NCBI GenBank assembly: GCA_030587405.1
Contig: JAUQZD010000076.1
Coordinates: 124,001-188,000 of the forward strand
Reading direction: 5' to 3'
DNA length: 64,000 bases
From: Candidatus Freyrarchaeum guaymasense
Lineage (GTDB): Archaea; Asgardarchaeota; Jordarchaeia; Jordarchaeales; Freyrarchaeaceae
Part shown: one piece after another, positions 1 through 12,744 of the stretch
Position numbering within the stretch: position 1 is the stretch's first letter
Layout: every line of letters starts with the position of its first letter
Notes under the pieces: generated by a model
Told to the model about the DNA's origin: nothing
Database searches by the model: none
The model's input: the letters and a program-made list of their open reading frames with translations, nothing else
Position numbers and translations under genes: made by a program

Positions 1-665
1 TTTATTTCAGGGTAGTATTCAGGTACGCCGACGCAGCCCATAGTTACGGGATGATCCACGTCTAAGGGATATACAGGGTCTCGTTCAGGCAGAAAGCTGT
101 CGACGTCTTCGTCTCTTAGGGTTTCGATTCCTTCCGTTGAGTGGCTGATTACAAATCCGTCGTGGCAAACCATTACTGGGAGGAGGACGCCGTGGTCTTC
201 CGCTATCTTAAACGCCTGTATGGTTAAGTCGTAAACTTCCTGGGCGTTCTCATTGTAGATTTGAATCCATCCGCAGTCCCGGGCTCCCATGGTGTCGCTC
301 ATGTCATTCCAGATGTTTAGGGGGGAGTTCAAAGCACGGTTAGCAATGCTCATGACGATCGGCAGCCTGAAGGAGGAAGCAACAAAAAGCATCTCATACA
401 TTAAAGCTAGCCCTTGAGAAGCTGTAGCAGTATACGTCCTCGCACCAGCCGCAGCAGCCCCAATGCATGCACTCATCGCCGAGTGTTCCGACTCCACCGC
501 TATGAACTCGGCATCAAGCTCGCCATCAGCAACATATTCACTCAGCCTTTCAACAATTATCGTCTGGGGAGTTATAGGGTACGCAGCGATGACATCAGGC
601 TTACACTGCTTAACAGCGTAAGCAGCGGCTTCGTCACCATTCATAGCGAGTATGCATCCCGTCAT
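1..665 (-). CDS. porA: 2-oxoacid:ferredoxin oxidoreductase (pyruvate type), alpha subunit, partial
   Basis: The gene runs off the left edge, so only the N-terminal ~221 residues are present. The protein opens MTGCILAMNGDEAAAYAVK and contains AAYPITPQT, AVESEHSAMSACIGAAAAG and TATASQGLALMYEM, the hallmarks of the pyrimidine-domain (alpha) subunit of pyruvate/2-oxoacid:ferredoxin oxidoreductases. The enzyme oxidatively decarboxylates 2-oxoacids to acyl-CoA and reduces ferredoxin in the cytoplasm. The ATG at 665 follows a GGTGGGTGG purine-rich site. It lies 24 bases downstream of porD and is co-directional with porG-porD; porB would be expected just left of the window. Pyruvate as substrate is inferred from similarity. 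Confidence 0.9.
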   Translation of the reverse strand, partial: MTGCILAMNGDEAAAYAVKQCKPDVIAAYPITPQTIIVERLSEYVADGELDAEFIAVESEHSAMSACIGAAAAGARTYTATASQGLALMYEMLFVASSFRLPIVMSIANRALNSPLNIWNDMSDTMGARDCGWIQIYNENAQEVYDLTIQAFKIAEDHGVLLPVMVCHDGFVISHSTEGIETLRDEDVDSFLPERDPVYPLDVDHPVTMGCVGVPEYYPEI

Positions 666-689
666 CCACCACCCACCTTTTAAACACCT

Positions 690-977
690 CTACTCGATTT
701 CACTTTTCATTTTAATGGCACCGGAAGGGCACTCGTAGGAGCATATACCACACCCTTTACAGTGATAGTAGTCTACTTCAACCTTGTCCTGTCCTCTAAC
801 TATGGCACCATCAGGGCAGTATATCCAGCATAAAAGACAGAAAGTGCACTTTTCATGGTTAATGACCGGCTTTTGCCTTGACCGCCAGTCACCAGTTCGG
901 TACTCTTCAGCATTTCCAGGATCCAGTATAAATCCGGCGAAGGGAACTTCTTCCCACGTCAAAGGCTTATGTTTCAT
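690..977 (-). CDS. porD: 2-oxoacid:ferredoxin oxidoreductase delta subunit (2x[4Fe-4S])
   Basis: A 95-residue ferredoxin-like protein with two cysteine clusters, CTFCLLCWIYCP and CKGCGICSYECP, each of the C-x2-C-x2-C-x3-C-P form that binds a [4Fe-4S] centre. The N-terminal TWEEVPFAGFILDPGNAEEYRTG segment is typical of PorD/VorD delta subunits. It passes electrons from the thiamine-diphosphate site in PorAB to external ferredoxin. Its start overlaps the end of porG by 4 bases (ATGA-type coupling) and porA follows, so the genes form one operon. Length is normal for the family. Confidence 0.93.
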   Translation of the reverse strand: MKHKPLTWEEVPFAGFILDPGNAEEYRTGDWRSRQKPVINHEKCTFCLLCWIYCPDGAIVRGQDKVEVDYYHCKGCGICSYECPSGAIKMKSEIE

Positions 978-1531
978 CCTTCAACCACCTCTTGATATGC
1001 CCTCCGCACTGCCTGAACGTTTTTCTCCGCAACTTCCTTTCTGAACGCTTTACCTATAACTTGGAGGATGGAATCCAAATTCACGATTTTTGTTGCTTTC
1101 ACCAATGCTCCAAGCATTGGAGCGTTAACCCTTGGAGCGCCAAGCACCTCGAGAGCTATCTTGGTTGCGTCGACAGTAGCGGTCCTAACATTAGCGTTAA
1201 GAGCATTCTTAACCTCGCTTGGTGATGATGATGTGTTTACGATCAACCACCCTTTGTCCTTTAGCCCCTCCGTCACATTTTCAGCCCTTAAAAGCGTCGG
1301 ATCTAAGACAACCACAATGTCAGGGTTATATATTTGGGAATGTATGGTGATCGGCTTTTCACTAATCCTCGTGAAAGCTCTTATGGGTGCACCCTCTCTT
1401 TCCGCTCCGAAGCTTGGAAAGCTCTGTATCCTCTTACCTTCAGAGAGAGCTGCCTCAGCCAATAGCCGGCTAGCGGTGACGACGCCTTGACCACCTCTCC
1501 CATGAAACCTAACATCTATAATTTCCTGCAA
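974..1531 (-). CDS. porG: 2-oxoacid:ferredoxin oxidoreductase gamma subunit
   Basis: The protein begins QEIIDVRFHGRGGQGVVTAS, the RxHGRGGQG motif of the gamma subunit, followed by FPSFGAEREGAP and the NAPMLGALVK segment, all standard for PorG. It is the small catalytic-core partner of the heterotetrameric oxidoreductase. An in-frame ATG lies upstream at 1588, but the better start is the TTG at 1531: it sits a few bases behind GGAGAGAGGTG and gives a 185-residue protein of normal family length. It is the first gene of the porG-porD-porA operon. Confidence 0.92.
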   Translation of the reverse strand: MQEIIDVRFHGRGGQGVVTASRLLAEAALSEGKRIQSFPSFGAEREGAPIRAFTRISEKPITIHSQIYNPDIVVVLDPTLLRAENVTEGLKDKGWLIVNTSSSPSEVKNALNANVRTATVDATKIALEVLGAPRVNAPMLGALVKATKIVNLDSILQVIGKAFRKEVAEKNVQAVRRAYQEVVEG

Positions 1532-1681
1532 GGAAACACCTCTCTCCTTGGGTTTACCCATTTCCAATGCTATGTTGCCAAACATCATGATTCCATACCT
1601 AAAAAGTTTACTGAAAGTGACACGCGACCTAGCAGGGAAACGCAGTGAAGGTGTAGGTGAAGCTTGTAGGGCTATCCTCGT

Positions 1682-3508
1682 TCACAGGAGAAGAAAAAGG
1701 GGGATAATTGACAACAGTAGGGACAGGGCTGGAACCACGATTGCCCTCTTAGCTTCCTTAGCCGCCTGCTGTATAACCGCTGAAAGAGCTCTGATCTGTT
1801 CCTCACCGATCACCTTTAAATGTACTTTCTTAACGACGAAACTGGGTTCAACATTCACCATGCTTCTTTCCGCCTGGCTGACGGCTTCTAGAGCAGCATC
1901 TACCACCAAGTTCCAGTCAATAGAGGAGCCGACGGGGTTTGCCCCTCCTAGTCTAAGCGACACGGCGTTCGTTTCATGCGTGTCACTCGTTAAAACTTCC
2001 GCCGTTTGAACGCCGGTAGAACACACCCGTTCTATGATTTTCTCCCTAAGACCCGGAACCATATTGTTGCCATCTATGATTACGTATGCTGAGAGGAAGC
2101 CTTCAACGTCTATTAGAAAAGCTGTGACGCCTCCTCTCCCGATCCCTTCTCTCACGCCTGCATTTCTAACCTGAGTCCTTCCTCCTCCAACCCTGACGTG
2201 GCAAGATGTTAACTTCTTTGCCTTTTTAAGCGCTCCCCTAGCTGCCATGATAATCTCGTCAGCTACCTGCGTACCCGGCTCTATTGGCTCTAGGTCAAAA
2301 CCGCTTTCGTTGCAGTTATGGGCGTCTATTAGAAAGATGTTACCTTTCCAATCTTTAGTTAAACTAAACGAGAGTTCATCCATAAGCTTAGGGTCTAGAT
2401 CGTCAAAACTGTGAGGTGCAAGGGTCACGATGAACAAGGCTAGGCTGCCGAAAATTTGGCAACCAACCTTCACTTTCCCGATTTCTTCGTAAACCAGCGG
2501 GCTGACCGGAAAACCGCTCACATACTCATTGGAAGATAGGGAGCTTAAAACAGATTCAATAAGTTTAACTACCTCACTTTGAGAAACAGGGTTTTGAGCA
2601 TGCGTTGACGGGCCATGGGCAACGCCTGTTACACAGTGAAAGCGCCTTTCAACAGCGTCCATAACCATGTGGGGCATCATGCTTCCTCCAACCGTCTTAA
2701 ACGGACCCGGATGAACTGTTGGGACAACTAGGACGAAGTGAAGATGGCTGCCACTTGCAAATTTTAGTATCAGCACAGGGCGTTCCTCCTCGCATCCAAT
2801 CTTTGATAAGGTCCGTTCTAGCACGTGCGGGTAGTCAGACAGCCACTCAGCCAGAAAGCCGTAGAGAAGCCGTAGTCCTCCGACTCCCAGCCTCTTTTTA
2901 ACGGCTACGTCGACTACGTAAAGATAGACAAGTCCTGAAGATACTGGGAGGACGCTGACTGCAGCCATCTCAGCGAAGAGTGTGGTGGACGCTGGGAGGA
3001 AGCCCGAAAAGATAAGTGCCGCCACGAGCAGCAGCGGCTGCGTTGAAGCAGCAACTACGGACCTGGGAACACTAAGATCCGCCACACCCTTAAAAACGAT
3101 TACGCGAAGAAGAAGCATCGCCTCCACACCGACGATTACCCCTCCGGTTAACGCTTGAGGGGTCAGCAAACGGAGGAAACCGCCAACTATAGCTGGAACC
3201 GACCAGAAAAACAGTGCGAACAGGTTTAAGCCTAGAAGACGCCTAAGAGTCCAAATCCCGCTTTCCTCACGCACTATAGGCGCTGAAACAAATAGTGAAG
3301 CTAGAGAGGGAGAGAGAAGCACGCTTAAACCCCAAAACCCGCCGGATGCTAGCTCAGAAAGGAGGTAAGGGGAGCTAAAATGTGAAAGCCAGATTAGCAC
3401 ACCAATTAGGAAATGTGCGATGATAGTTACGAATAGTAGAGTTAAGGAGGAGGGGAGGGTGAATAGTTTATTGTAAAGCCTAGCTACACCCCCTAAGTCA
3501 AAGGACAT
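1682..3508 (-). CDS. DUF2070 family archaeal membrane protein
   Basis: A 608-residue protein with about seven hydrophobic segments in residues 20-200, a long soluble domain, and a last membrane segment at the C-terminus (about 588-608). The soluble part has conserved-looking polar motifs: HPGPF near 266-270 followed by GGSMMPHM, HGPSTH near 298, DAHN near 395 and SDTHETN further on. These histidine/aspartate motifs match the archaeal DUF2070 family as I remember it and look like a metal-dependent hydrolase site, but no function is established. It is transcribed toward porG with about 150 bases between. Family assignment is by memory of motifs, not a search. Confidence 0.72.
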   Translation of the reverse strand: MSFDLGGVARLYNKLFTLPSSLTLLFVTIIAHFLIGVLIWLSHFSSPYLLSELASGGFWGLSVLLSPSLASLFVSAPIVREESGIWTLRRLLGLNLFALFFWSVPAIVGGFLRLLTPQALTGGVIVGVEAMLLLRVIVFKGVADLSVPRSVVAASTQPLLLVAALIFSGFLPASTTLFAEMAAVSVLPVSSGLVYLYVVDVAVKKRLGVGGLRLLYGFLAEWLSDYPHVLERTLSKIGCEEERPVLILKFASGSHLHFVLVVPTVHPGPFKTVGGSMMPHMVMDAVERRFHCVTGVAHGPSTHAQNPVSQSEVVKLIESVLSSLSSNEYVSGFPVSPLVYEEIGKVKVGCQIFGSLALFIVTLAPHSFDDLDPKLMDELSFSLTKDWKGNIFLIDAHNCNESGFDLEPIEPGTQVADEIIMAARGALKKAKKLTSCHVRVGGGRTQVRNAGVREGIGRGGVTAFLIDVEGFLSAYVIIDGNNMVPGLREKIIERVCSTGVQTAEVLTSDTHETNAVSLRLGGANPVGSSIDWNLVVDAALEAVSQAERSMVNVEPSFVVKKVHLKVIGEEQIRALSAVIQQAAKEAKRAIVVPALSLLLSIIPLFLLL

Positions 3509-3754
3509 GAAATATCACCCTAAAAGCATTGACCCACAATACGTAGTTTCAACGGAGTAAAAGAACTTTTAAAGTTACTGTTTTCACCTTACAACGCTGG
3601 TGAGCAACGTAGCGCCGCCTTAAAGGCGAACGAGGCCTTCATTAAAAGCATCATAGAATAAAGGCCTTCCACCCTTCCTTTATCTTTCTCTTTAAACCTC
3701 GCTCTTAAGGGAGCAACAAATGTTTATGAATTCCGGTTAAATTTAGTAGTAAAC
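3509..3754. other. Intergenic region upstream of the DUF2070 gene
   Basis: About 250 bases without a supported gene. It contains the 5' flank of the minus-strand DUF2070 gene and then the 5' flank of the plus-strand unknown gene. I see no tRNA, repeat or strong hairpin. Confidence 0.5.
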
Positions 3755-3805
3755 ATGCCCTTTAGCAAACCATGAAAACAAGCTTCAACCGGGAGGGAAA
3801 GGCTT

Positions 3806-4249
3806 ATAGAGCATAACCCATTAACTGGCGAGATAGGGGGAGCCATAGAAGGATGCTTCAGAAACAGTCGGAAAGTTAAGAAGCCAGCCACTTTCACTTA
3901 TAGTTCGAATGGGCCGTACCTCACAGCGTCCATAAACATATTTCCTGTAAAAGCCGAGTACGCTGGGGAGGTGTTCGCTGAAGCCTGCAGGACGGCTAGA
4001 GGCATCGTCGAAAGGCATGTAGGCGACAACGGAGAAATAATAGAGTGCAAAGTAGATGAGGGATGCATAATCGACGGAGGAAAACCATGGTTTAATATAA
4101 TAAGGGGATACATACTGGAGACATACTGCTTTACATGCAAGTCGGTCACTTTTATCAGAGTACTTCACGAGAAGGACCCAAGGAGGAACGTGGAGTGGGT
4201 AAGCGTGGACGTCGACGAAAACCTTAAAACTCCATGGTTCAAGGAGTGA
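3806..4249 (+). CDS. Unknown protein with unclear or damaged start
   Basis: An open frame with coding character ends at 4249 (last residues ENLKTPWFKE) and contains HNPLTGEIGG, YCFTCKSVTF and KDPRRNVEWVSVDVD. I do not recognise the family. Read upstream, the frame stays open to a TGA at 3773-3775, and beyond that TGA is ATG at 3755. Between the TGA and GTG 3971 there is no ATG, GTG or TTG. A GGGAGG site at 3791 precedes CTT-ATA at 3803-3808, so ATA at 3806 is one possible start; GTG at 3971 would give only 92 residues. Either an unusual start codon, a frameshift/point mutation after ATG 3755 or ATG 3772, or a decayed gene. Confidence 0.5.
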   Translation: MEHNPLTGEIGGAIEGCFRNSRKVKKPATFTYSSNGPYLTASINIFPVKAEYAGEVFAEACRTARGIVERHVGDNGEIIECKVDEGCIIDGGKPWFNIIRGYILETYCFTCKSVTFIRVLHEKDPRRNVEWVSVDVDENLKTPWFKE

Positions 4250-4261
4250 TGGGGGTAACAG

Positions 4262-5155
4262 CTACTTTCCACCGGCCAACTCGTCCCCGCCCATCTCGAT
4301 GAAGTACACTGCGTCAAGCTTAACGTCCTTCACCTCTTTTTCTTTCCTTTTCAAGTTCAAGTCTCCCTTTAAAAGGTGAACCTCGCCGCTGAGAGGATCT
4401 AGAATGAACTCGATTGCTTCGCGCCCCTCCCACTCGGGAATTTTCACGTAAATCTCACCGCTCTCAAACACCCATCCAACAGTCACTAAAGGCTTCCAAA
4501 GGCCACCACGCCCGATGACGAAAAACGCGGGGGAAACGGAGAGGGGATCAGCTGTAACTTCCTCGACAAGAGAGGAGAGTTTCATAAGCAGCCTTTCCTG
4601 TCCATTGGGATACCTAACCTTAAACGGCGCGACCCTCTCCACAAGGTAAAACTGCTTTCCCTCATCCCTCTCAGGAACCAGCAAGTTAACCGCCAAAACC
4701 ACACGTTCATCGTCTTCAAACTCAAAATTAGTGTAAAAGGGTTCCTCTACGACGCTATAAATCCGCTCAATAAGCGCCCACGCATCAAAGGATACACTCT
4801 CCCAGCTCAAACCGAACTTTAACGCTTCAATTTCCTCAACGCCGGAGGGGAACTGGATGAACTCCCTCTGAGGGTGAAACTCACGTTTAACCTCCTCAAA
4901 CAATTCTCCAATAGCCCTTTCAGCACCCTTATCACAATACACTTCAACCATCACATCAAAACGATTCAACCTACCGCCCTCCCCCCTCAACATGGTAACG
5001 ATATCCCCAAAGGAAATAACACCCCTGAGACGCCTAACAACCTTACCCGAAAAAGCAATTTTCCTGTAAAGCCGCCTATGAGCAGCAATTTTTTCATATA
5101 AAGTATCAGAAATAGGGGGGCTGCTTTCCTCGATGTAAACCCGCACCTTCTCCAA
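4262..5155 (-). CDS. Uncharacterised archaeal protein, ~297 aa
   Basis: A soluble, charged protein with the N-terminus EKVRVYIEESSPPISDTLYE. I do not recognise a family. The TTG at 5155 is chosen because GGAGGT lies about eight bases upstream; extending to ATG 5263 would add a 36-residue hydrophobic stretch encoded by A+T-rich intergenic DNA, which I regard as fortuitous. The gene converges on the unknown plus-strand gene at 3806-4249 with 12 bases between the stops. No cysteine clusters or nucleotide-binding motifs are visible. It lies upstream of, and divergent to, the RNA gene island. Confidence 0.65.
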   Translation of the reverse strand: MEKVRVYIEESSPPISDTLYEKIAAHRRLYRKIAFSGKVVRRLRGVISFGDIVTMLRGEGGRLNRFDVMVEVYCDKGAERAIGELFEEVKREFHPQREFIQFPSGVEEIEALKFGLSWESVSFDAWALIERIYSVVEEPFYTNFEFEDDERVVLAVNLLVPERDEGKQFYLVERVAPFKVRYPNGQERLLMKLSSLVEEVTADPLSVSPAFFVIGRGGLWKPLVTVGWVFESGEIYVKIPEWEGREAIEFILDPLSGEVHLLKGDLNLKRKEKEVKDVKLDAVYFIEMGGDELAGGK

Positions 5156-5306
5156 GCCCGGAACACCTCCAAAACAAAATAAAAAGCAAGAAATTATATA
5201 AAATAATATTCCAGTCTCAAAAGCAATAAACATGAAAAGCAAGCAACAAAAAAGAAAGCGCATATCAAGCTCTGAGAAAAACAGAGAACAGAAGCAACAA
5301 GAAAAG

Positions 5307-5315
5307 TTTTAAATA
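5307..5315 (+). promoter_or_regulatory. TATA box of tRNA-Phe
   Basis: TTTTAAATA lies about 30 bases before the expected transcription start just upstream of the tRNA 5' end at 5344. Confidence 0.55.
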
Positions 5316-5365
5316 CTTTCCTAAAAACTTGAATAACTTAGGTGCCGCCGTAGCTCAGCAGGGAG

Positions 5366-5378
5366 GCAAAAGCCCCAA
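5366..5378 (+). other. tRNA-Phe intron 1 (D-stem, 22/23)
   Basis: 13 nt. The central helix pairs 5360-5363 with 5373-5376 (three G-C pairs and one A.C). The loop is very small, so the exact cut could shift by two bases; the length is fixed by the mature sequence. Confidence 0.75.
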
Positions 5379-5386
5379 AGCGCTCG

Positions 5387-5403
5387 ACCCAACTCGGGGC
5401 GAA
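5387..5403 (+). other. tRNA-Phe intron 2 (anticodon stem, 30/31)
   Basis: 17 nt. Central helix 5381-5384 with 5398-5401, bulges CG^A and AA^G. The intron contains a second CTCGG (5393-5397) that can pair, extended to AACTCGG/CCGAGTT, with the 3' anticodon stem, so the precursor has a competing 7-bp fold. Confidence 0.85.
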
Positions 5404-5410
5404 GCTGAAG

Positions 5411-5434
5411 GCAAATCAATGTTTACGGTCAGAG
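5411..5434 (+). other. tRNA-Phe intron 3 (canonical 37/38)
   Basis: 24 nt. Perfect canonical BHB: loop bases 32-35 (CTGA) pair with TCAG at 5429-5432, bulges AG^G and AG^A. Confidence 0.92.
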
Positions 5435-5453
5435 ACCGAGTTGTCGTGGGTTC

Positions 5454-5470
5454 AAAAGGCGATAACCTGG
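5454..5470 (+). other. tRNA-Phe intron 4 (T-loop, 56/57)
   Basis: 17 nt inside the T-loop between TTC and AAGT. Central helix 5448-5451 (GGGT) with 5465-5468 (ACCT), cuts after C5453 and G5470. Confidence 0.85.
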
Positions 5471-5490
5471 AAGTCCCACCGGCGGCACCA

Positions 5491-5866
5491 CCCATCTTTT
5501 AAACTGTCCTTTTTCTAGGTAACTTCGTCCATCAAGGCTTAACTCTTTTAGAAGTATTTTTCATTGTTAGCGGAGAAAAGAGTGTTGTGAATGATGACAC
5601 AAAGAAGGGAGGCTAAACGGAGCGAAACGCGACACGCCGGAAGGCATCGCCGAAAAGACCTAGGAATCCTTAGGGCTCCCGGCCGATGCAATGTTTTAAA
5701 GGGTTCAGTTTCCTGGGGATGTGATCCCTGATAGGTTTCGCCAAAGTCCAGTTAGCAGTTGTATAAGCTTAAAAGAAAAATGTCCTTTACGTGATCTACC
5801 TAGTTTTCTGTCCAACGCTTAGGAGGCATACGTTTAGTGGGAAGGGTGAGGAACCGTTTTGAAAAG
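5491..5866 (+). other. Gap between the two tRNA genes; possible structured RNA at 5591-5690
   Basis: No protein gene is supported. T-runs at 5497 and 5511 probably end the tRNA-Phe transcript. From 5591 there is an ATGATGA (box C-like) followed by G+C-rich sequence that folds: GCATCG (from about 5643) with CGATGC (about 5684), enclosing CCG/CGG and the hairpin CCTAGG-AATC-CTTAGG. No box D or other signature of a known RNA class was found, and no strong TATA box is obvious. It may be a small RNA or only chance structure. Confidence 0.3.
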
Positions 5867-5875
5867 AAATATATA
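5867..5875 (+). promoter_or_regulatory. TATA box of tRNA-Trp
   Basis: AAATATATA ends 28 bases before the tRNA 5' end at 5903, the usual archaeal spacing for a tRNA transcribed from near its first base. Confidence 0.6.
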
Positions 5876-5921
5876 CTCCTTTTCCATATGGTTTCTGCTG
5901 ATGGGGGCGTAGCGCAGCCAG

Positions 5922-5937
5922 AACTATGTGTGGTTAA
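5922..5937 (+). other. tRNA-Trp intron 1 (D-loop, 18/19)
   Basis: 16 nt. Pairing 5916-5919 with 5932-5935 and cuts AG^A / AA^G restore a 9-nt D-loop with the invariant GG created at the exon junction. Confidence 0.85.
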
Positions 5938-5956
5938 GCAGCGCGGCTGGCTCCAG

Positions 5957-7569
<1,613 letters not shown>

Positions 7570-7901
7570 TTTAGGTTAAGTAATTTAGGTTAATAGGCTA
7601 CTTCCGCTTTCACCGTGTTCCTGCTTCATCCACTTTCCGGCGTTAGTCTCACCTTCCCTACGGAAGATTATCTGTTTACACAAAGGCACAACTTCAATCC
7701 GTCTCAGCTCCAAGACAAAGCAGCAAAATTATGCTGAGGGGGATGTAAGAGGCTTCAACCATCACATTCTCTGAGGAGAAAATGCTGATGACAATATTGA
7801 AGGATTTGTGACAAAACCTTAGGATGAAGGATATCGTCCTTAAACGTTACGGGTAAAAGAAAAAATGAAAAATGCAGGAATTGGAAAAAGGGAGGTTTTC
7901 T
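7570..7901. other. Intergenic region between trpS and the nuclease gene
   Basis: 332 bases between convergent genes with no supported gene. An isolated CTGATGA (box C-like) occurs at 7785, but there is no matching box D at guide spacing, so I do not call a small RNA. Confidence 0.5.
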
Positions 7902-8417
<516 letters not shown>

Positions 8418-8606
8418 TCATAAGAGCTATTTAAAGCATTCGAAAACAGCGGAGAAGCTATGATAAGCAAGAAGAATGGAGAACTACAGGAAATGTAGAT
8501 GAAATGTTAAGTAGTATTAAATTTCCTAGGGAGTTGGGAAAAAGGCTGTTTGGAAAAACTTTTATTGGTAATAGAATATGAGTGCTTCTCGTTCTAAAGA
8601 GGTTAG

Positions 8607-11415
<2,809 letters not shown>

Positions 11416-11572
11416 CTACATTAAATTTTTCTCTCTGAAGGAATATAAGTAAAGTTAAATATAAACGTGTCCTGCGGAAATTAAAGAACTTAACCATTAT
11501 TGAGTGAAAGAGAAGTGCTCTTTTAAAGAGGACTCAGGTTCCTTATAGAAAAGGTGATGAGGAAGGTGAACG

Positions 11573-12226
11573 TTGGGTAATCCGGGGTATGAACAACTAG
11601 AAAAAGAGGCTGAAAGGAACTTTGAAGTTGGGCGATTTCTGAGCGCCGCAAGAGAGTTTCAAGCGTTATCATTAATAGCTGAGAGGGAGAAAGAAGCAAG
11701 GGCTGCTGGAAGGTTTGCTGCTAAGTCGGGAGATTGCTGGCTTAAACTTGGAAACCACTTTAACGCCGCGGCTATGTATGAAAGGGCGGCTGAATGCTAC
11801 AGTTTGACGGGAGATATCGGTCTCAGAAGGAAATATCTTAAAATAGCTCTCAGCGAGTTGCTTCTCGCAGCTAAAAAGCATGAGTTAGAAGTATCTAAAC
11901 GAGTGGAGGTGCTTATTAGAGCTGCTAATTGTAGCCGTAGCCTCGGAGACCAAAAAGTAGCTGAACGACTTCTCTTGAAAGCGTGTAAGGAAGCGATAAG
12001 TACCGCAGAAAAAGAAAGAGAGAGGGTGAAGCCCGAGAAAGCGGCAAAGTACTATCTTCTTGCCGCAAAATGTTATTCAGAAATGAATGATAGAAAAAAT
12101 GCTGCAAGGATGCGGCTATTTGCAATTGAATGCATTAACCAGTTTCTACAGCATCGAGAGAAATACCCGGAGGAGACGACAGAAGTTGAAGAAGTGCTTA
12201 AAGAATTATTTGAGAAAATGGGGTGA
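11573..12226 (+). CDS. TPR/SNAP-like alpha-solenoid protein
   Basis: 217 residues, almost entirely amphipathic helices in pairs, with recurring alanine-rich units such as FNAAAMYERAAECYSLTGD and AAKYYLLAAKCYSEMND, which resemble tetratricopeptide or alpha-SNAP repeats. Such proteins are scaffolds for protein-protein contacts. TTG at 11573 follows GGAAGGTGA. It is divergent from the CDC48 gene with about 175 bases between, and two further proteins of similar architecture lie at 13461 and 14710. A partnership with CDC48 is inference from position. Confidence 0.7.
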   Translation: MGNPGYEQLEKEAERNFEVGRFLSAAREFQALSLIAEREKEARAAGRFAAKSGDCWLKLGNHFNAAAMYERAAECYSLTGDIGLRRKYLKIALSELLLAAKKHELEVSKRVEVLIRAANCSRSLGDQKVAERLLLKACKEAISTAEKERERVKPEKAAKYYLLAAKCYSEMNDRKNAARMRLFAIECINQFLQHREKYPEETTEVEEVLKELFEKMG

Positions 12227-12744
12227 GGGAAAAATGGGTGATGAAAATTTTAGAGAAAATATTTGAACTGATGAAGAAATGCTTGAAAATAGCGGAGATA
12301 ACGGAAAACATGCACGTGGTTTAAACCGTCACAGCATTCTCTCCGAAGTTAAAACTGGAAAATTCTACTCAAACTTTAGAAAATGCTATTAAAGAAGTAT
12401 GTTTCTTTAATGAGGCTGTACACGTTACTTACTTGCTTGTCCGTAAACAACAATACACTTTTTCAACTTCAAGATCTTCTTCGACACCTACTTAGAGGGG
12501 TACCTGAAGGTATGGCGGCAAAGTATTTAACCAAAGGAGCGTCCAGTAAATTAAAGATGTTACTTAAAAAACTAAGCGACTTACATTTAGAACACTTTCC
12601 CAAGGAGCGCGTATAAGAATTTCAGAGTTTAAAAATTAGTGAATGCAATCCTTTTAAGGTTTAGCAACTGAAGTGAAACGTCCATCGAGAAGGATGAATG
12701 ATCCTCAATTAATTGATTATTGATTTTAAAAAGAGGGAGGCTCA
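12227..12744 (+). pseudogene. Probable decayed coding region
   Basis: About 500 bases with broken open frames. From ATG 12234 a short frame reads MGDENFRENI then stops, continues open as TDEEMLENSGDNG...FYSNFRKCY and stops again; a second frame, 12383-12616, reads a helical, Lys/Leu-rich 77-residue product ending HLEHFPKERV. The pieces look like fragments of one or two former genes rather than a working gene, but I cannot name them. The last ~100 bases are A+T-rich and should hold the promoter of the following gene. Confidence 0.35.

Larger units (their letters stand above)
5344..5490 (+). tRNA. tRNA-Phe (GAA) with four introns, CCA encoded
   Basis: Removing four segments gives a perfect 76-nt tRNA-Phe: acceptor GCCGCCG/CGGCGGC, D-stem GCTC/GAGC with 8-nt loop AGCAGGGA, anticodon arm CTCGG-CTGAAGA-CCGAG (anticodon GAA, 5407-5409), variable TTGTC, T-arm GTGGG-TTCAAGT-CCCAC, discriminator A, then genomic CCA (5488-5490). 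Introns: 5366-5378 (13 nt, position 22/23), 5387-5403 (17 nt, 30/31), 5411-5434 (24 nt, 37/38) and 5454-5470 (17 nt, 56/57). Bulge-helix-bulge central helices can be drawn for each: AGGG/CCCC (one A.C mismatch), CGCT/GGCG (one wobble), CTGA/TCAG (perfect) and GGGT/ACCT (one wobble). Lengths balance exactly: 147 genomic minus 71 intronic equals 76. Confidence 0.93.

Noticed and set aside
3821..4168. Minus-strand frames opposite the 3806-4249 gene
   Set aside because: The plus-strand frame has better coding character; the minus-strand products look like random translation.
4262..5263. N-terminal membrane anchor on the 4262 gene
   Set aside because: The hydrophobic extension comes from A+T-rich intergenic DNA, and a GGAGGT site supports TTG 5155 instead.
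5491..5866. SRP RNA or RNase P RNA
   Set aside because: None of the conserved motifs of either RNA is present.
7785..7840. Possible free box C/D small RNA (CTGATGA)
   Set aside because: No CTGA box at guide spacing and no second box pair.
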